This document shows positions 33,646-43,585 of a stretch of 64,000 bases of DNA, in pieces; the stretch's first letter is position 1, and each line of letters begins with the position of its first letter. A program made the position numbers and the translations under genes. The notes under the pieces were generated by a model. It did not search any database. It was not told where the DNA came from and saw only the letters and a program-made list of their open reading frames with translations. Source of the DNA: an uncultured bacterium. Its GTDB lineage: Bacteria; Planctomycetota; JAJSAM01; JAJVHW01. The stretch is taken from assembly GCA_937996235.1 (NCBI GenBank), contig CALKVK010000023.1, positions 1 through 64,000 on the forward strand, read 5' to 3'.

Positions 33646-34409
33646 ACGCACGCACCCGCGCCATCGCGCTCGCGACCTTCCGCGAATCGGTGCGCGACCG
33701 GCTGCTCCTGCTCGTGGTCGTGTTCGCGATCGCGCTCGTGCTCTTCTCGCGCGTGCTCGGCTGGCTGTCGGTCGAGGACGAGCTGAAGATGGTGCAGGAC
33801 TTCTCGCTCACGGGGCTCAGCCTGCTCGGGCTCTTCCTCGCCGTGCTCGTGGGCGCGGGGAGCCTGGCGCGCGAGGTCGAGCGCCGCACCGTCTACACGG
33901 CCCTCACGCGCACGGCGACGCGCGCCGAGTTCATCGTCGGACGCTACGCGGGGCTCGTCGCCGTGTTCTGGCTCTGCCAACTCGGTGCCGCGGCGCTGCT
34001 CGCGGGCTGGATCGTGGTCTGGGGCGGCGCGCTGCACGGCGCGTTCTTCGCGGCCGTCGCCGGGCTCCTGTGCGAGACGCTCGTCCTGACCGCGATCGCG
34101 CTGTTCCTCGGCGCCCTCGCGGCCCCCGCCATCGCCTCGGTGGGCACGCTCGCCGCGTACCTGGTCGGTCACGGCACGGAGGCACTGCGCGACCTGACGG
34201 CCAACGGCCGGAATCCCGACTTCGCGATGGCGTTCGAGGTCCTGTACCGCGTGCTGCCGAACCTCGAGAGCGTGAACTTCATCAACGCGACGACCTCCGG
34301 GCGGCCCGTGGACTGGGGCGCGCTCGGCATGGGCGCGCTCTACGCGGCGTGCTGGGCCGTCGCGTTCCTCGCGGGCGCGGTCGCACTCTTCCGCAGGCGG
34401 CAGTTCTGA
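33642..34409 (+). CDS. ABC-2-type permease
   Basis: A 255-residue protein with six predicted membrane helices. TFRESVRDRLLLLVVVFAIA opens the N-terminus, and LAREVERRTVYTALTRTATR is the family's cytoplasmic loop before helix 3. It is the partner of the ATPase encoded immediately before it and starts from a GTG overlapping that gene's stop. It ends by overlap with the TPR-like gene. It probably moves a lipid, polysaccharide or drug-like compound outward; the exact cargo is unknown. Confidence 0.9.
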   Translation: MNARTRAIALATFRESVRDRLLLLVVVFAIALVLFSRVLGWLSVEDELKMVQDFSLTGLSLLGLFLAVLVGAGSLAREVERRTVYTALTRTATRAEFIVGRYAGLVAVFWLCQLGAAALLAGWIVVWGGALHGAFFAAVAGLLCETLVLTAIALFLGALAAPAIASVGTLAAYLVGHGTEALRDLTANGRNPDFAMAFEVLYRVLPNLESVNFINATTSGRPVDWGALGMGALYAACWAVAFLAGAVALFRRRQF

Positions 34410-35500
34410 TGCCCGCCCCCGGCGTCCCCGCGTGGGTCGTCGCCGCGCTCGCCCTCGGCGGGGCCGTGGTGCTGCAGGGGCCGCTCGGCGACTCCAACGC
34501 GCTGCGCCGGCGCAACGACTTCCGCTACACGCCCGACACCGACGTCGTGCGCGTGCTGTCGTTCGGCCACCGCTCCACGGCGGCCGACACGCTGTGGCTG
34601 CGCGCGCTGCCCGACTTCTCCCGCGAGTTCAGCGACCTGGACCAGAAGCGCCGCTGGCTCTCCGGCGTGCTCGACATCGCCGTCGAGCTCGATCCGACCT
34701 TCCTCACGGCGTACACGTTCGGCGCCACCTACCTCTCGCTGATCGACCGGCGCTCCGAGGAGGCGGTCGCGCTGCTCGAACGCGGCGCGCGCAAGTTCGA
34801 CGAGATCGAGCAGGCCGACGGACGCACGTACCCGGCCGGCACGCGCGTGCGCGTCGAGCTGGCGATGGCGTACTGGATGCTGCGCCGCGACCGCGACGCG
34901 ACGATCCGCGAACTGCAGATCGCCGCACAGCGCCCGGACTGCGACGAGCTGACGCGCGGCATGCTCGTCGGGCTGATGATCGGCGACCGCGACGACCTGC
35001 TCGCGCTCAACTACGCCGCGGCGAACACGGAGCACAGCGACCCGCTCGTGCGCGACCGGGCACGGCTCGAGTACGAGCGCACGAAGCTGCGCATCGCGCG
35101 GCGCGTCGCGAACGACTTCGAGGCCCGCGAGGGGCGGCGCGCGAAGGACCTCGCCGAGCTCGCGCTCGGGCAGGCGCTCGGCGACACGGTGGCGACGCTC
35201 GTCGCCGACGGCCTCGAGGTCGACGCCGAGGGGCGCGTCGTGTCGGCGCGCTTCGACGAGCTGAACTGGGCCGAGTCGATCCGCGCGCTCGAGTACGCGG
35301 CGCGGATCTACCGCGACGACTACGGCTGCTGGCCCGACGCGGCGTGGCTGAACGACAACAAGCTGTTCGTCGCGCGCGGCGAGAACATGCCGCCGCACAC
35401 GCACGTCGCGATCGACGCGGACGGCCGCGTCACGTTCGCGCCCGACGAGCCGGAGACGGCGCCGGGCGACGGCGACCGCGGCGACGCAGAGGCGGAGTAG
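34409..35500 (+). CDS. Membrane-anchored TPR-like protein of the ABC export operon
   Basis: A 363-residue protein. An N-terminal hydrophobic segment (about 8-25) is followed by helical repeats that look like degenerate TPR units (VLDIAVELDPTFLTAYTFGA, EEAVALLERGARKFDE, VELAMAYWMLRRDRDATIRE). A C-terminal domain of about 80 residues (ESIRALEYAARIYRDDYGCW) ends in an acidic tail. There is no enzymatic motif. The ATGA overlap with the permease gene shows it belongs to that transporter, perhaps as a periplasmic adaptor. Confidence 0.75.
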   Translation: MPAPGVPAWVVAALALGGAVVLQGPLGDSNALRRRNDFRYTPDTDVVRVLSFGHRSTAADTLWLRALPDFSREFSDLDQKRRWLSGVLDIAVELDPTFLTAYTFGATYLSLIDRRSEEAVALLERGARKFDEIEQADGRTYPAGTRVRVELAMAYWMLRRDRDATIRELQIAAQRPDCDELTRGMLVGLMIGDRDDLLALNYAAANTEHSDPLVRDRARLEYERTKLRIARRVANDFEAREGRRAKDLAELALGQALGDTVATLVADGLEVDAEGRVVSARFDELNWAESIRALEYAARIYRDDYGCWPDAAWLNDNKLFVARGENMPPHTHVAIDADGRVTFAPDEPETAPGDGDRGDAEAE

Positions 35501-35510
35501 CGCGCAGCGT

Positions 35511-36077
35511 TCAGGTGCCGGAGGGCGTGCGCAGCGACTCCTGCACGAGGGTCGCGTAGCCCACGGGGACGAGGTCGCGCTCCTCGATCCCGAAGTCGTG
35601 CGCGAGGCGCGCGACGTCGAGCAGGGCGGCGCACTCGTCGTACGCGGGGTCGTTCGGATCGAGGACCGCCTCGAACTCCAGGAAGTCGCCGAGCGTCTCG
35701 ACGCGGTCGACGTGGATGCGCACGCGCCCGTTCCAGAGGAACACGTGGCGCCACTTGCGCACGACCACCCGCACGCCCCACTGGGCGGACATCGTGCGGC
35801 GCACGGCGGCGGGGTCGTCGACCGGCGTGATGCGGTACTGGCTCTTGCGCGCGTCGGGCGAATCGGCCCGCGAGTACCCGATCAGCCAGTGCCTGCCGGT
35901 GGACGACTCCCTCAACTTCAGCCGATAGCGACCGAGAGAGAAGTACGTGTCCTCCTGCCGCTCCTCCCCCTGGTCCTCCCCGCCGAGGCGGCGCGCCGTC
36001 GCGAGCGCGGCCTCGCGGTCGTCCAGCCGCGCCTTGAGCTCGACGTTCGCCCGCAGCGGCTCGCGCGAGAGGTTCAT
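35511..36077 (-). CDS. CYTH-domain enzyme (class IV adenylate cyclase/thiamine triphosphatase-like)
   Basis: A 188-residue CYTH protein. The N-terminal acid/basic signature is NVELKARL, and the tunnel-lining basic residues recur as YRLKLRES, GYSRAD, RVVVRKWRHVF and VRIHVDRVE, with the acidic strand LGDFLEFEAVL. CYTH enzymes act on triphosphate substrates with Mg2+. The exact reaction (cAMP synthesis or triphosphate hydrolysis) cannot be told. It is divergent from 36102 with only 24 bp between the starts; a TACTCT or TATACT -10 element sits 6-8 nt before the ATG. Confidence 0.88.
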   Translation of the reverse strand: MNLSREPLRANVELKARLDDREAALATARRLGGEDQGEERQEDTYFSLGRYRLKLRESSTGRHWLIGYSRADSPDARKSQYRITPVDDPAAVRRTMSAQWGVRVVVRKWRHVFLWNGRVRIHVDRVETLGDFLEFEAVLDPNDPAYDECAALLDVARLAHDFGIEERDLVPVGYATLVQESLRTPSGT

Positions 36078-36083
36078 GGCCCG

Positions 36084-36091
36084 AGAGTATA
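36084..36091 (-). promoter_or_regulatory. Candidate leaderless -10 element (TATACTCT)
   Basis: On the minus strand TATACTCT holds two TANNNT hexamers, TATACT and TACTCT, ending 8 and 6 nt before ATG 36077. The opposite strand shows TATAGG 8 nt before GTG 36102, so both genes may use this 24-bp gap. Confidence 0.4.
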
Positions 36092-36101
36092 GGGGCCGGC
36101 C

Positions 36102-37748
36102 GTGAGCGGCGCGACGGTGCGGCGCGTGCTCCTCGTGCTGGCGGCGGTGCTGGCGGTCGGGCTCGCCCTGCCGTGGCTCCAGCGGCCGGTGGACGCCACG
36201 GAGCGTGCCGTTCTCGGCACAGGCCGTGTCCTCGCCCTGCAACACGACACGCGGGCGGACGCGCTGCGTCGCGAGCCCGCGCTGGCACCGATGGTCGCCG
36301 CGCTGCCGCTCGTCGGCTTCGCGACGCCCGCGGAGCCGTTCGACCCGGCGGCACCGCCGGACCAGGCCGGGCTGCTGGCGCTGCACGAGACGCGCATCCC
36401 GGGCGGGCCCCAGGTCGCGCCCGAGCTGGTCGCGCTGCTCGCGCGCCTCCCGTTCGTCGCGGCGCTCGTGCTGACGCTCGTCCTCACGGCGCGCCTCGGG
36501 TCGCGCTTCTACGGCCCCGGCTGCGGGCTCGCCGCAGCGTTCCTGGTGGCACTGCACGCGGGCCTCGTGCTGCAGGGCTCGCTCGCGACGCCCGCGGCGC
36601 TCGCGGCGCCGTGCGCGGCGCTCCTCGCCGTCGCACTCGACGACCACGGACGCGCCGTCGCCGCCGCGGGACGGCTGCCCCGCAGCATCGCCCGGCGGAC
36701 GGCCGTCGGCGTCGGAGCCGCGACGGGACTCGCGCTCAGCGCCTCGTACGCGCTGCTGCCGGCGGTGCTCGCGGGCGGCGCGTGGCTCGCGACGCGGCGC
36801 CACGCGGCGCGCGTGCGGGGCGACGGCGTGCACCGCGGCGTGCTCGTCCGTGGCGTGCTGATCCTCGCCTCGGCGCTGCTCGTCGTGTGGGGCGTCCACG
36901 CGGGCCTCACGGGCCCCGCCGTCGCGGCGGGCGGCGGACACCCGGCGCTGCACGGCCTCGCGCGCACGTTCGGCTTCGACGCGAACGCCGCCGCGACGCG
37001 ACTCGGCACGTGGACGCTCCCCGCCCCGACGTGGCCGCGCGGGGCGGCGCACGCCCTGCTCGATGCCGTCCGCGCGCCGCGCCTCGCGGGCCCGCAGGCC
37101 GCGTGGGACGCGGGTGGACCGCTGCTCCTCGCGGCGGCGGCGCTCGGGCTCGTCTTCCTCCCCGCGCTGCGTCACGACCGCGCCGACACGCCCGCGCTGC
37201 TCGCGACGCTCGGGTGCGCCTCGCTCGCGACCGCGCTCGTCGCCGCGCCGCACCACGCCGCGGCCGCAGCCCTCGCCGCGCTGCCGCCGTTCGCGCTCCT
37301 CGCGTGCGCGGGGACCGTGCGCCTCGTCCGGCACGCGCCCACGCGCGCCGCGCTGCTGACGTTCGCCGTCGCGCTCGCGGCGCTCGACGGCTGGATCGTG
37401 GCCGCGCCGTGGACGCTGCGGGAGGAGCCCGCGAGCGACGCGCACGCGGCCGGTCCGGACCGCGCGGAGTCGTGGCTGCTCGCGCGCTGGATCGGGCGCC
37501 AGACCACGGGCGACGTCCACACGGTGCTCGGCGACCCGCCGGGCGTGCGCGTCACCGACGCGGTGGTCGTCCGCTCGCACGCCCCGCGCGACCCGGCGCT
37601 GCGCCCGATCGTGCGCGGCCTCGGCGCGGGCGCGACGACGCTGCTCGTCGGGCCGTGGACGGAGCCGGCTGCGGCCGGCGGCCCGCTCGACGAGCTCGGC
37701 TCGCGCCCGCCCGACGCGCTCCTCGGCCGGATCCGCGTGTATCGCTGA
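36102..37748 (+). CDS. GT-C-like polytopic membrane protein
   Basis: A 548-residue protein with about ten to eleven membrane helices. The first loop after helix 1 (LQRPVDATERAVL) lies where PMT/ArnT glycosyltransferases keep their acidic catalytic residue, and LPFVAALVLTLVLTARLGSR followed by a GPGCGLAAAFLVAL helix matches that family's layout. The C-terminal 150 residues form a soluble domain. Transfer of a sugar from a lipid carrier is a reasonable guess; the exact activity is not proven. Its stop is part of the perfect palindrome at 37743-37766. Confidence 0.65.
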   Translation: MSGATVRRVLLVLAAVLAVGLALPWLQRPVDATERAVLGTGRVLALQHDTRADALRREPALAPMVAALPLVGFATPAEPFDPAAPPDQAGLLALHETRIPGGPQVAPELVALLARLPFVAALVLTLVLTARLGSRFYGPGCGLAAAFLVALHAGLVLQGSLATPAALAAPCAALLAVALDDHGRAVAAAGRLPRSIARRTAVGVGAATGLALSASYALLPAVLAGGAWLATRRHAARVRGDGVHRGVLVRGVLILASALLVVWGVHAGLTGPAVAAGGGHPALHGLARTFGFDANAAATRLGTWTLPAPTWPRGAAHALLDAVRAPRLAGPQAAWDAGGPLLLAAAALGLVFLPALRHDRADTPALLATLGCASLATALVAAPHHAAAAALAALPPFALLACAGTVRLVRHAPTRAALLTFAVALAALDGWIVAAPWTLREEPASDAHAAGPDRAESWLLARWIGRQTTGDVHTVLGDPPGVRVTDAVVVRSHAPRDPALRPIVRGLGAGATTLLVGPWTEPAAAGGPLDELGSRPPDALLGRIRVYR

Positions 37749-37766
37749 CGGCGCGCGCCGTCAGCG
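37743..37766. terminator. Perfect 24-bp palindrome embedding two convergent stop codons
   Basis: The left half CGCTGACGGCGC and the right half GCGCCGTCAGCG are exact complements with no loop. TGA 37746-37748 and TCA 37761-37763 (minus-strand stop) lie symmetrically in it. It is a likely two-way 3'-end stem. Confidence 0.5.
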
Positions 37767-39554
37767 GTTGCCGCCGTTCAGGCCGCCGCTCTCGACGGGA
37801 CCGCGGCCGGGGCCCGTCGCAGGCTCCCCGCCGTCGCCGCCGACGTCCGGCGCGCCGGTGCCGTCGGCCAGACCCCCGCGCGAGCGGGCTGCGGCGACGC
37901 CGCCCGCCCCGCCCGCGTCGCCCGCGAACAGGACCGCGTGCAGGATGGCGCCGTCGGCCACCAGCCCCGCGCCGCTGAGCCGCGCGTCGGGCTCGACGAA
38001 CGCCGCCACGTCGCCCGGGTCTCCCGAGTTCGCCGCGCGCGCCCCGCCCGCCAGCGCGGCCGTGACGGCGTCCGCCTCGGGTGCGTCGCCGACGAGCCGC
38101 GGACGCGCCAGCGCCTCGAGCACGTACGAGCGCAGCACGCGCGCCGAGAGCGCGTCGAACGTGGCGTGGTCGCGGAAGGTCTCGACGCCGAGGAGCTCGG
38201 AGCCGGCGGCCACCGCGAAGCCGATGACCTCGGGGGAGCGCAGCCGCGGCGAGAACGCGCGCAGGTAGCGGTCGGCGCGCGACTGCAGCAGGTCGTTCGC
38301 GAACGCGCTGCCGAGGCCACCGCCGCCGGCCGCGCCGAGCTGCGGGAGCGCGGACGCGACGGAGCGGTCGAGCAGCGCCTGGTCGCCGCCCGCCGCGAGC
38401 AGCGCACGGACGCGGTGCAGCGCGAGTCCGTCGGAGCGCGCGAAGCGCCGCGCCGCGCCGCGCCGCTCGTCGCCGGACGTGAACGCGCGCATCGAGCGCG
38501 TCTGCCCCGGGACGATCAGCGCGTCCTCGGCGGCGACGCGGTCGCGGTGGCCGCCGTAGAAGACGTCGCCCGCGAGCACGAGCACGGAGCGCGAGCGGCG
38601 GTCGTTGTTGCGGACGACGAGCATGCCGTCCTGCGGGCTCTCCTCGACGCTCAGGATGCCGATCGCCAGGGCCTCGTCCACGGGCAGCGCGGCCGCGGCG
38701 TCGGCCGGCGTCTCGACGGCCGAGCGGTGCACGATCGGCCAGACCTGCACCTGTTCGAACGGGGCGAAGGTGCCGTCGGCGACGCGCACCGCCGCGAGGT
38801 GCCGCCCGAGGACCGTCGTACGCACCACGTCGGTCGTGGCGTGCGTGCCGGCGGCCGTGGCGCCGCGCTCGACGCGGCGCTGGATCTCCTCGCGGAACTG
38901 CAGGTCGCGGCGCTCGCGGTTGAAGTGGTCGAACTGCGGGAACGCGTCCTGGACGACGCGCATCGTCCCGTGCTCCTCCCAGACCTCCGGCACCATCTGC
39001 GCCGCCGCGTCGTGCTCGCGCGGGGCGGCCCCCCCGCGGCGCACGACGGGGCGCCACGGATCGAGCGCGGCGACGTCGAGCGACTCCGCGTCGCCGCCGC
39101 CGGCCGGCACACCGCGCGCGAGCCGCGCCTCGAGCATGCGCTCGAGCTCGGCGCCCAGGCGCGCGAGGTCCGGGTCGGCGCCGCGCCGCGGCCAGGCGAT
39201 CGCGACGCCCGCGCCGGCGGCGACGAGCACGACGGCGGCGGCCGCCGCGCGCAGCAGCAGGAGGCGCCCGGCGGATTCCGGAGCGGCGGCGGCGTCGCGC
39301 GGGGCGGCCGCGCGCTCGCGCCCGGAGCCGACCGCGGCGAGGACGCGCGAGCGGAACGAGTTGGTCGCGGCGTAGCGCGTCTCCTCGGCGTCCCAGCGGC
39401 GCAGCACGCCGCCGACGCCGCGCAGGCGCGCCAGCTCGCCCGTGCAGACCGCGCAGCGCGCGAGGTGCGCCCGCACGCGCTCGGTCTGCGGGGCCGGCAG
39501 CTCCCCGTCGAGGTAGGCGGAGAGCTCGGGTTCGAAGAGGTCGCAGTCGCTCAC
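37761..39554 (-). CDS. Anti-sigma factor with zinc finger, membrane helix and ARPP-1-like (DUF6569) domain
   Basis: A 597-residue protein. The zf-HC2 anti-sigma motif is at the N-terminus (HLARCAVCTGEL), followed by a linker and one membrane helix (about 103-125, LLLLRAAAAAVVLVAAGAG). The extracytoplasmic part contains LPVDEALAIGILSVEES, then VLVLAGDVFYGGHRDRV and ALIVPGQTRSMRAF, the pattern of the ARPP-1/DUF6569 domain. The last about 80 residues are Gly/Ala-rich. It is encoded right behind the ECF sigma gene with a GTGA overlap, so it most likely binds that sigma and releases it on an envelope signal. Fusion to this domain is unusual. Confidence 0.8.
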   Translation of the reverse strand: MSDCDLFEPELSAYLDGELPAPQTERVRAHLARCAVCTGELARLRGVGGVLRRWDAEETRYAATNSFRSRVLAAVGSGRERAAAPRDAAAAPESAGRLLLLRAAAAAVVLVAAGAGVAIAWPRRGADPDLARLGAELERMLEARLARGVPAGGGDAESLDVAALDPWRPVVRRGGAAPREHDAAAQMVPEVWEEHGTMRVVQDAFPQFDHFNRERRDLQFREEIQRRVERGATAAGTHATTDVVRTTVLGRHLAAVRVADGTFAPFEQVQVWPIVHRSAVETPADAAAALPVDEALAIGILSVEESPQDGMLVVRNNDRRSRSVLVLAGDVFYGGHRDRVAAEDALIVPGQTRSMRAFTSGDERRGAARRFARSDGLALHRVRALLAAGGDQALLDRSVASALPQLGAAGGGGLGSAFANDLLQSRADRYLRAFSPRLRSPEVIGFAVAAGSELLGVETFRDHATFDALSARVLRSYVLEALARPRLVGDAPEADAVTAALAGGARAANSGDPGDVAAFVEPDARLSGAGLVADGAILHAVLFAGDAGGAGGVAAARSRGGLADGTGAPDVGGDGGEPATGPGRGPVESGGLNGGNR

Positions 39555-40129
39555 GGCTCGATCTCCCGGGCGACCGCCGCCCGCAGGCGCAGGGCCAGCT
39601 TCTTCCGGCCCCGGTGGATCCAGGTCTTCACCTCGCCCAGGTTCGCGCCCATGACGTCGGCGATCTCCTGGTACGAGAGACCCTCGAACTCGCGCAGGGA
39701 CACCGCGCGCATCAGCTTCTCCGGCAGCTCCGCCACCGCCGCACGCACGAGGCGCCGGTCCTCCCGGGCCTCCGCGCGCGCCTCCGGCTCGTTCGCCTCG
39801 GGCGCCGGTGCGAGCTCGTCGAGGACGAACGCGTCCTCCACGACGTCCCCGCGTGCCGCACGCCGCCGCGCCGCCCGCAGGCGGTCGCGGCAGAGGTTCC
39901 CGAGCACGGTGTAGAAGTAGGTGCTGAAGCGCGCCGTCGGCTCGTAGCGCTCGGCCGCCCGGAAGATGCGGACGAAGGTCTCCTGGGCGGCGTCCTCGGC
40001 GGCCTGGTAGTCGCCGAAAACGCGGAAGGCGTACCGCTTGGCGGCACCCTCCCACCGCTCCATGAGGAGTCGGAAGGCGTCCAGGTCGCCGCGGGCGACC
40101 TCGCCCATCAGGCTCTCGTCACTGTGCAC
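39551..40129 (-). CDS. ECF-type RNA polymerase sigma factor
   Basis: A 192-residue sigma-70 family factor. Region 2 includes YQAAEDAAQETFVRIFRAAE and RFSTYFYTVLGNLCRDRL. Region 4 includes LREFEGLSYQEIADVMGAN and VKTWIHRGRKKLALRL, the HTH for the -35 box. It belongs to the group with its own membrane anti-sigma (next gene, overlapping by 4 nt). It starts at GTG 40129 and is divergent from the NtrC-type gene at 40216. Confidence 0.95.
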   Translation of the reverse strand: MHSDESLMGEVARGDLDAFRLLMERWEGAAKRYAFRVFGDYQAAEDAAQETFVRIFRAAERYEPTARFSTYFYTVLGNLCRDRLRAARRRAARGDVVEDAFVLDELAPAPEANEPEARAEAREDRRLVRAAVAELPEKLMRAVSLREFEGLSYQEIADVMGANLGEVKTWIHRGRKKLALRLRAAVAREIEP

Positions 40130-40203
40130 CGGGTTCCGGATCCTCCGTGCGTACCACTGTAAACGCCGCTCCGGGGAGCCGGGTTACGCGGCACGCCGCG
40201 TGC

Positions 40204-40209
40204 TAGATT
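40204..40209 (+). promoter_or_regulatory. Candidate leaderless -10 element (TAGATT)
   Basis: TAGATT ends 6 nt before ATG 40216, with no ribosome binding site in the gap. It implies a sigma-70-type promoter for the NtrC gene itself. Confidence 0.45.
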
Positions 40210-40215
40210 TCGGCG

Positions 40216-41565
<1,350 letters not shown>

Positions 41566-41575
41566 GTCCCCCCGA

Positions 41576-43585
41576 GTGAGTCAGCGCGCCGCCCGCACCG
41601 TGCTCCTCGCAGCCGCCCTCGCGGCCGCGGGCGCGTGCGCCTCGAGCGGCGTGCGGACCGACCGCGACGACGCGGACGACGGCGGCGCGCCCGAGCACAC
41701 GTCGTATCTCGACGACGGCGACCGCCTGATGGACGCGGGCGACTTCGAGTCCGCGGCGCGCGCGTACCAGCGCGACCTCGACGCGGAGCCGAGCTCGCCG
41801 GTGGTCGCCGAGAAGCTGCTGAACGCGCGCCGCCGTGCGGCCCAGGTGCGCGCCGCGCAGGCGCTCGCGGCCGCCGGCCGCGGCGACGACGACGCCGCGC
41901 GCACGCACCTCGCCACGGCGCAGCGCTACGGCGCCGACGTCCCCGCGGTGCGCCGCGCCGCCGCGGAGCTCGATTCGCGCCTCCAGGCCGGCACGCGCAC
42001 GCGCGACCTGCTCGACGCGGCGCGCGCGGCGCTCGTCCGCGAGCCCGACGAGGCCGCGCGGCTCCTGCAGGAGGCCCGCGAGCTGAGCCCGCAGGACCCC
42101 GAGGTCGTGCGGCTCCTGCGCGAGGCGACGCTGCGCTCGGAGGCCGAGCGCGCCGCGGACCGCGCCCGCGCGGCGTGGCACGACGGCCGCGCCGACGACG
42201 CCGTCCGCGAGCTGCGCAGTGCGCAGTTCGCGCAGCGCCCGGTGCGCGGCGCCGAGACGCTGCGCATCGAGATGGAGGACGACCTGCTGCGCCGGACGGC
42301 GTCGATGTCGGACCTGCCCACGCTGCGCGGCGCGCGCGACGTGTGCGTCGCCGCCGGGCTCTCCGCCGCGTGCACGCGCACCGTGCGCGACCGGCTCGTC
42401 GCGGCGCTGCGCGCGGAGGCGTCGCGGCTGCTGCAGGAGGGCCGTCCCGCGGTCGCCGCGCTGCACGAGGCCGAGTGCGTGCGCAGCGGCGCGGACATCC
42501 CCACGCCCGCACTCGACGCGGTGCGCGCGCGCGCGCAGGTGTGGATCGCCGTCGAGCCGTTCGACGACGCGACGGGCGGCGAGGTGGACGGCCCGCGCCT
42601 CGCGCGCGCCCTCGCCGACCGGCTCGCCGCCGATGCGCGCCGCGGCGGCGCGGCCGTCGGCGTCATCGGGCCGGGACCCGAGCAGGAGAAGCTGCTCGCG
42701 GCGTACCCGCGTGCGCTGCGGCTCGGCGGCCGCGTGACGGCCGCGCGCGTGGCGAGCGGCCCGCGCAGCACGACCGCGCGCAGCGTCGAGGTGCAGGTCG
42801 GCTCGCGCACCGAGGCGAACCCCGAGCGCAGCGCGGCCGAGAGCGAGCTCGCGGCGTCGCGCGAGCGTCTCGAGAACCTCGAGAAGCAGCTCGCGGCAGC
42901 GAACGAGGAGCTCGCGCAGGTCCGCTCGCTGCCGTTCCGGCGCGCCGCGGGCGGCGAGCGGCCAGGTCAGGGCCAGGTCTCGTACGAGCTCGCCGTGGCG
43001 CGCGCGCAGACGCGCGTGAAGAACCTCGAGCGCGAGAAGAGCGAGACCGAGGCGACCGAGGCGGCGGCGCGGCGCGCGCTCTCGGCGCTCCCCGCGTCGC
43101 GCGAGGTGCCCGTGATGGGCACGCGCAACGTGGACGTCACCACGTACCGCAAGGTCGCGAGCGTCACCGCGCACCTGCGCCTCGCGGGCGCCGGCGACGC
43201 GCTCTTCGACGCGGACGTCACCGGGAGCGCGTCGCACGACGAGACCGTCGCACCCGCGGTGCCCGAGGCGGGACTCGCCGACGACCCCGACGCCGCGCCC
43301 GACGACGCCGAGATGGCGCGCCGCGCGGCCGACCACTTCGCGTCGGTCGCGTCGGGCACGCTGCGCGCCGCGGCGGAGCAGGAGGCGCGGCGCTTCCTCG
43401 ACGACGCGCGCGCCGCCGAGCGCGCGGGACGCGCCGACGAGGCCGCGGAAGGGTACGCTCTGTATCTCCTCGCCACGCCCGAGGTCGCGACGCCGCGCCG
43501 CGCGGACGCCGCACGGGCGCTGCAGGAGCTGACCGGCGTCCACGTCGCGCTGCGCACGGGCGCGCCGGAGGAGGAGTCCCGATGA
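41576..43585 (+). CDS. Large TPR-like lipoprotein with coiled coil
   Basis: A 669-residue protein. The signal ends in a lipobox (LAAAGACASS). Residues about 45-330 are degenerate TPR helices (GDRLMDAGDFESAARAYQRD). A beta-containing middle domain (WIAVEPFDDATGGEVDG) resembles the small GTPase-like or TolB-type folds found in secreted TPR proteins. Then comes a coiled coil (about 415-505; SELAASRERLENLEKQLAAA). The C-terminal part ends with another helical repeat. It starts at GTG 41576, 10 nt after the NtrC stop, so it is cotranscribed. It may be the envelope sensor or target of the system; this is inference. Confidence 0.75.
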   Translation: MSQRAARTVLLAAALAAAGACASSGVRTDRDDADDGGAPEHTSYLDDGDRLMDAGDFESAARAYQRDLDAEPSSPVVAEKLLNARRRAAQVRAAQALAAAGRGDDDAARTHLATAQRYGADVPAVRRAAAELDSRLQAGTRTRDLLDAARAALVREPDEAARLLQEARELSPQDPEVVRLLREATLRSEAERAADRARAAWHDGRADDAVRELRSAQFAQRPVRGAETLRIEMEDDLLRRTASMSDLPTLRGARDVCVAAGLSAACTRTVRDRLVAALRAEASRLLQEGRPAVAALHEAECVRSGADIPTPALDAVRARAQVWIAVEPFDDATGGEVDGPRLARALADRLAADARRGGAAVGVIGPGPEQEKLLAAYPRALRLGGRVTAARVASGPRSTTARSVEVQVGSRTEANPERSAAESELAASRERLENLEKQLAAANEELAQVRSLPFRRAAGGERPGQGQVSYELAVARAQTRVKNLEREKSETEATEAAARRALSALPASREVPVMGTRNVDVTTYRKVASVTAHLRLAGAGDALFDADVTGSASHDETVAPAVPEAGLADDPDAAPDDAEMARRAADHFASVASGTLRAAAEQEARRFLDDARAAERAGRADEAAEGYALYLLATPEVATPRRADAARALQELTGVHVALRTGAPEEESR

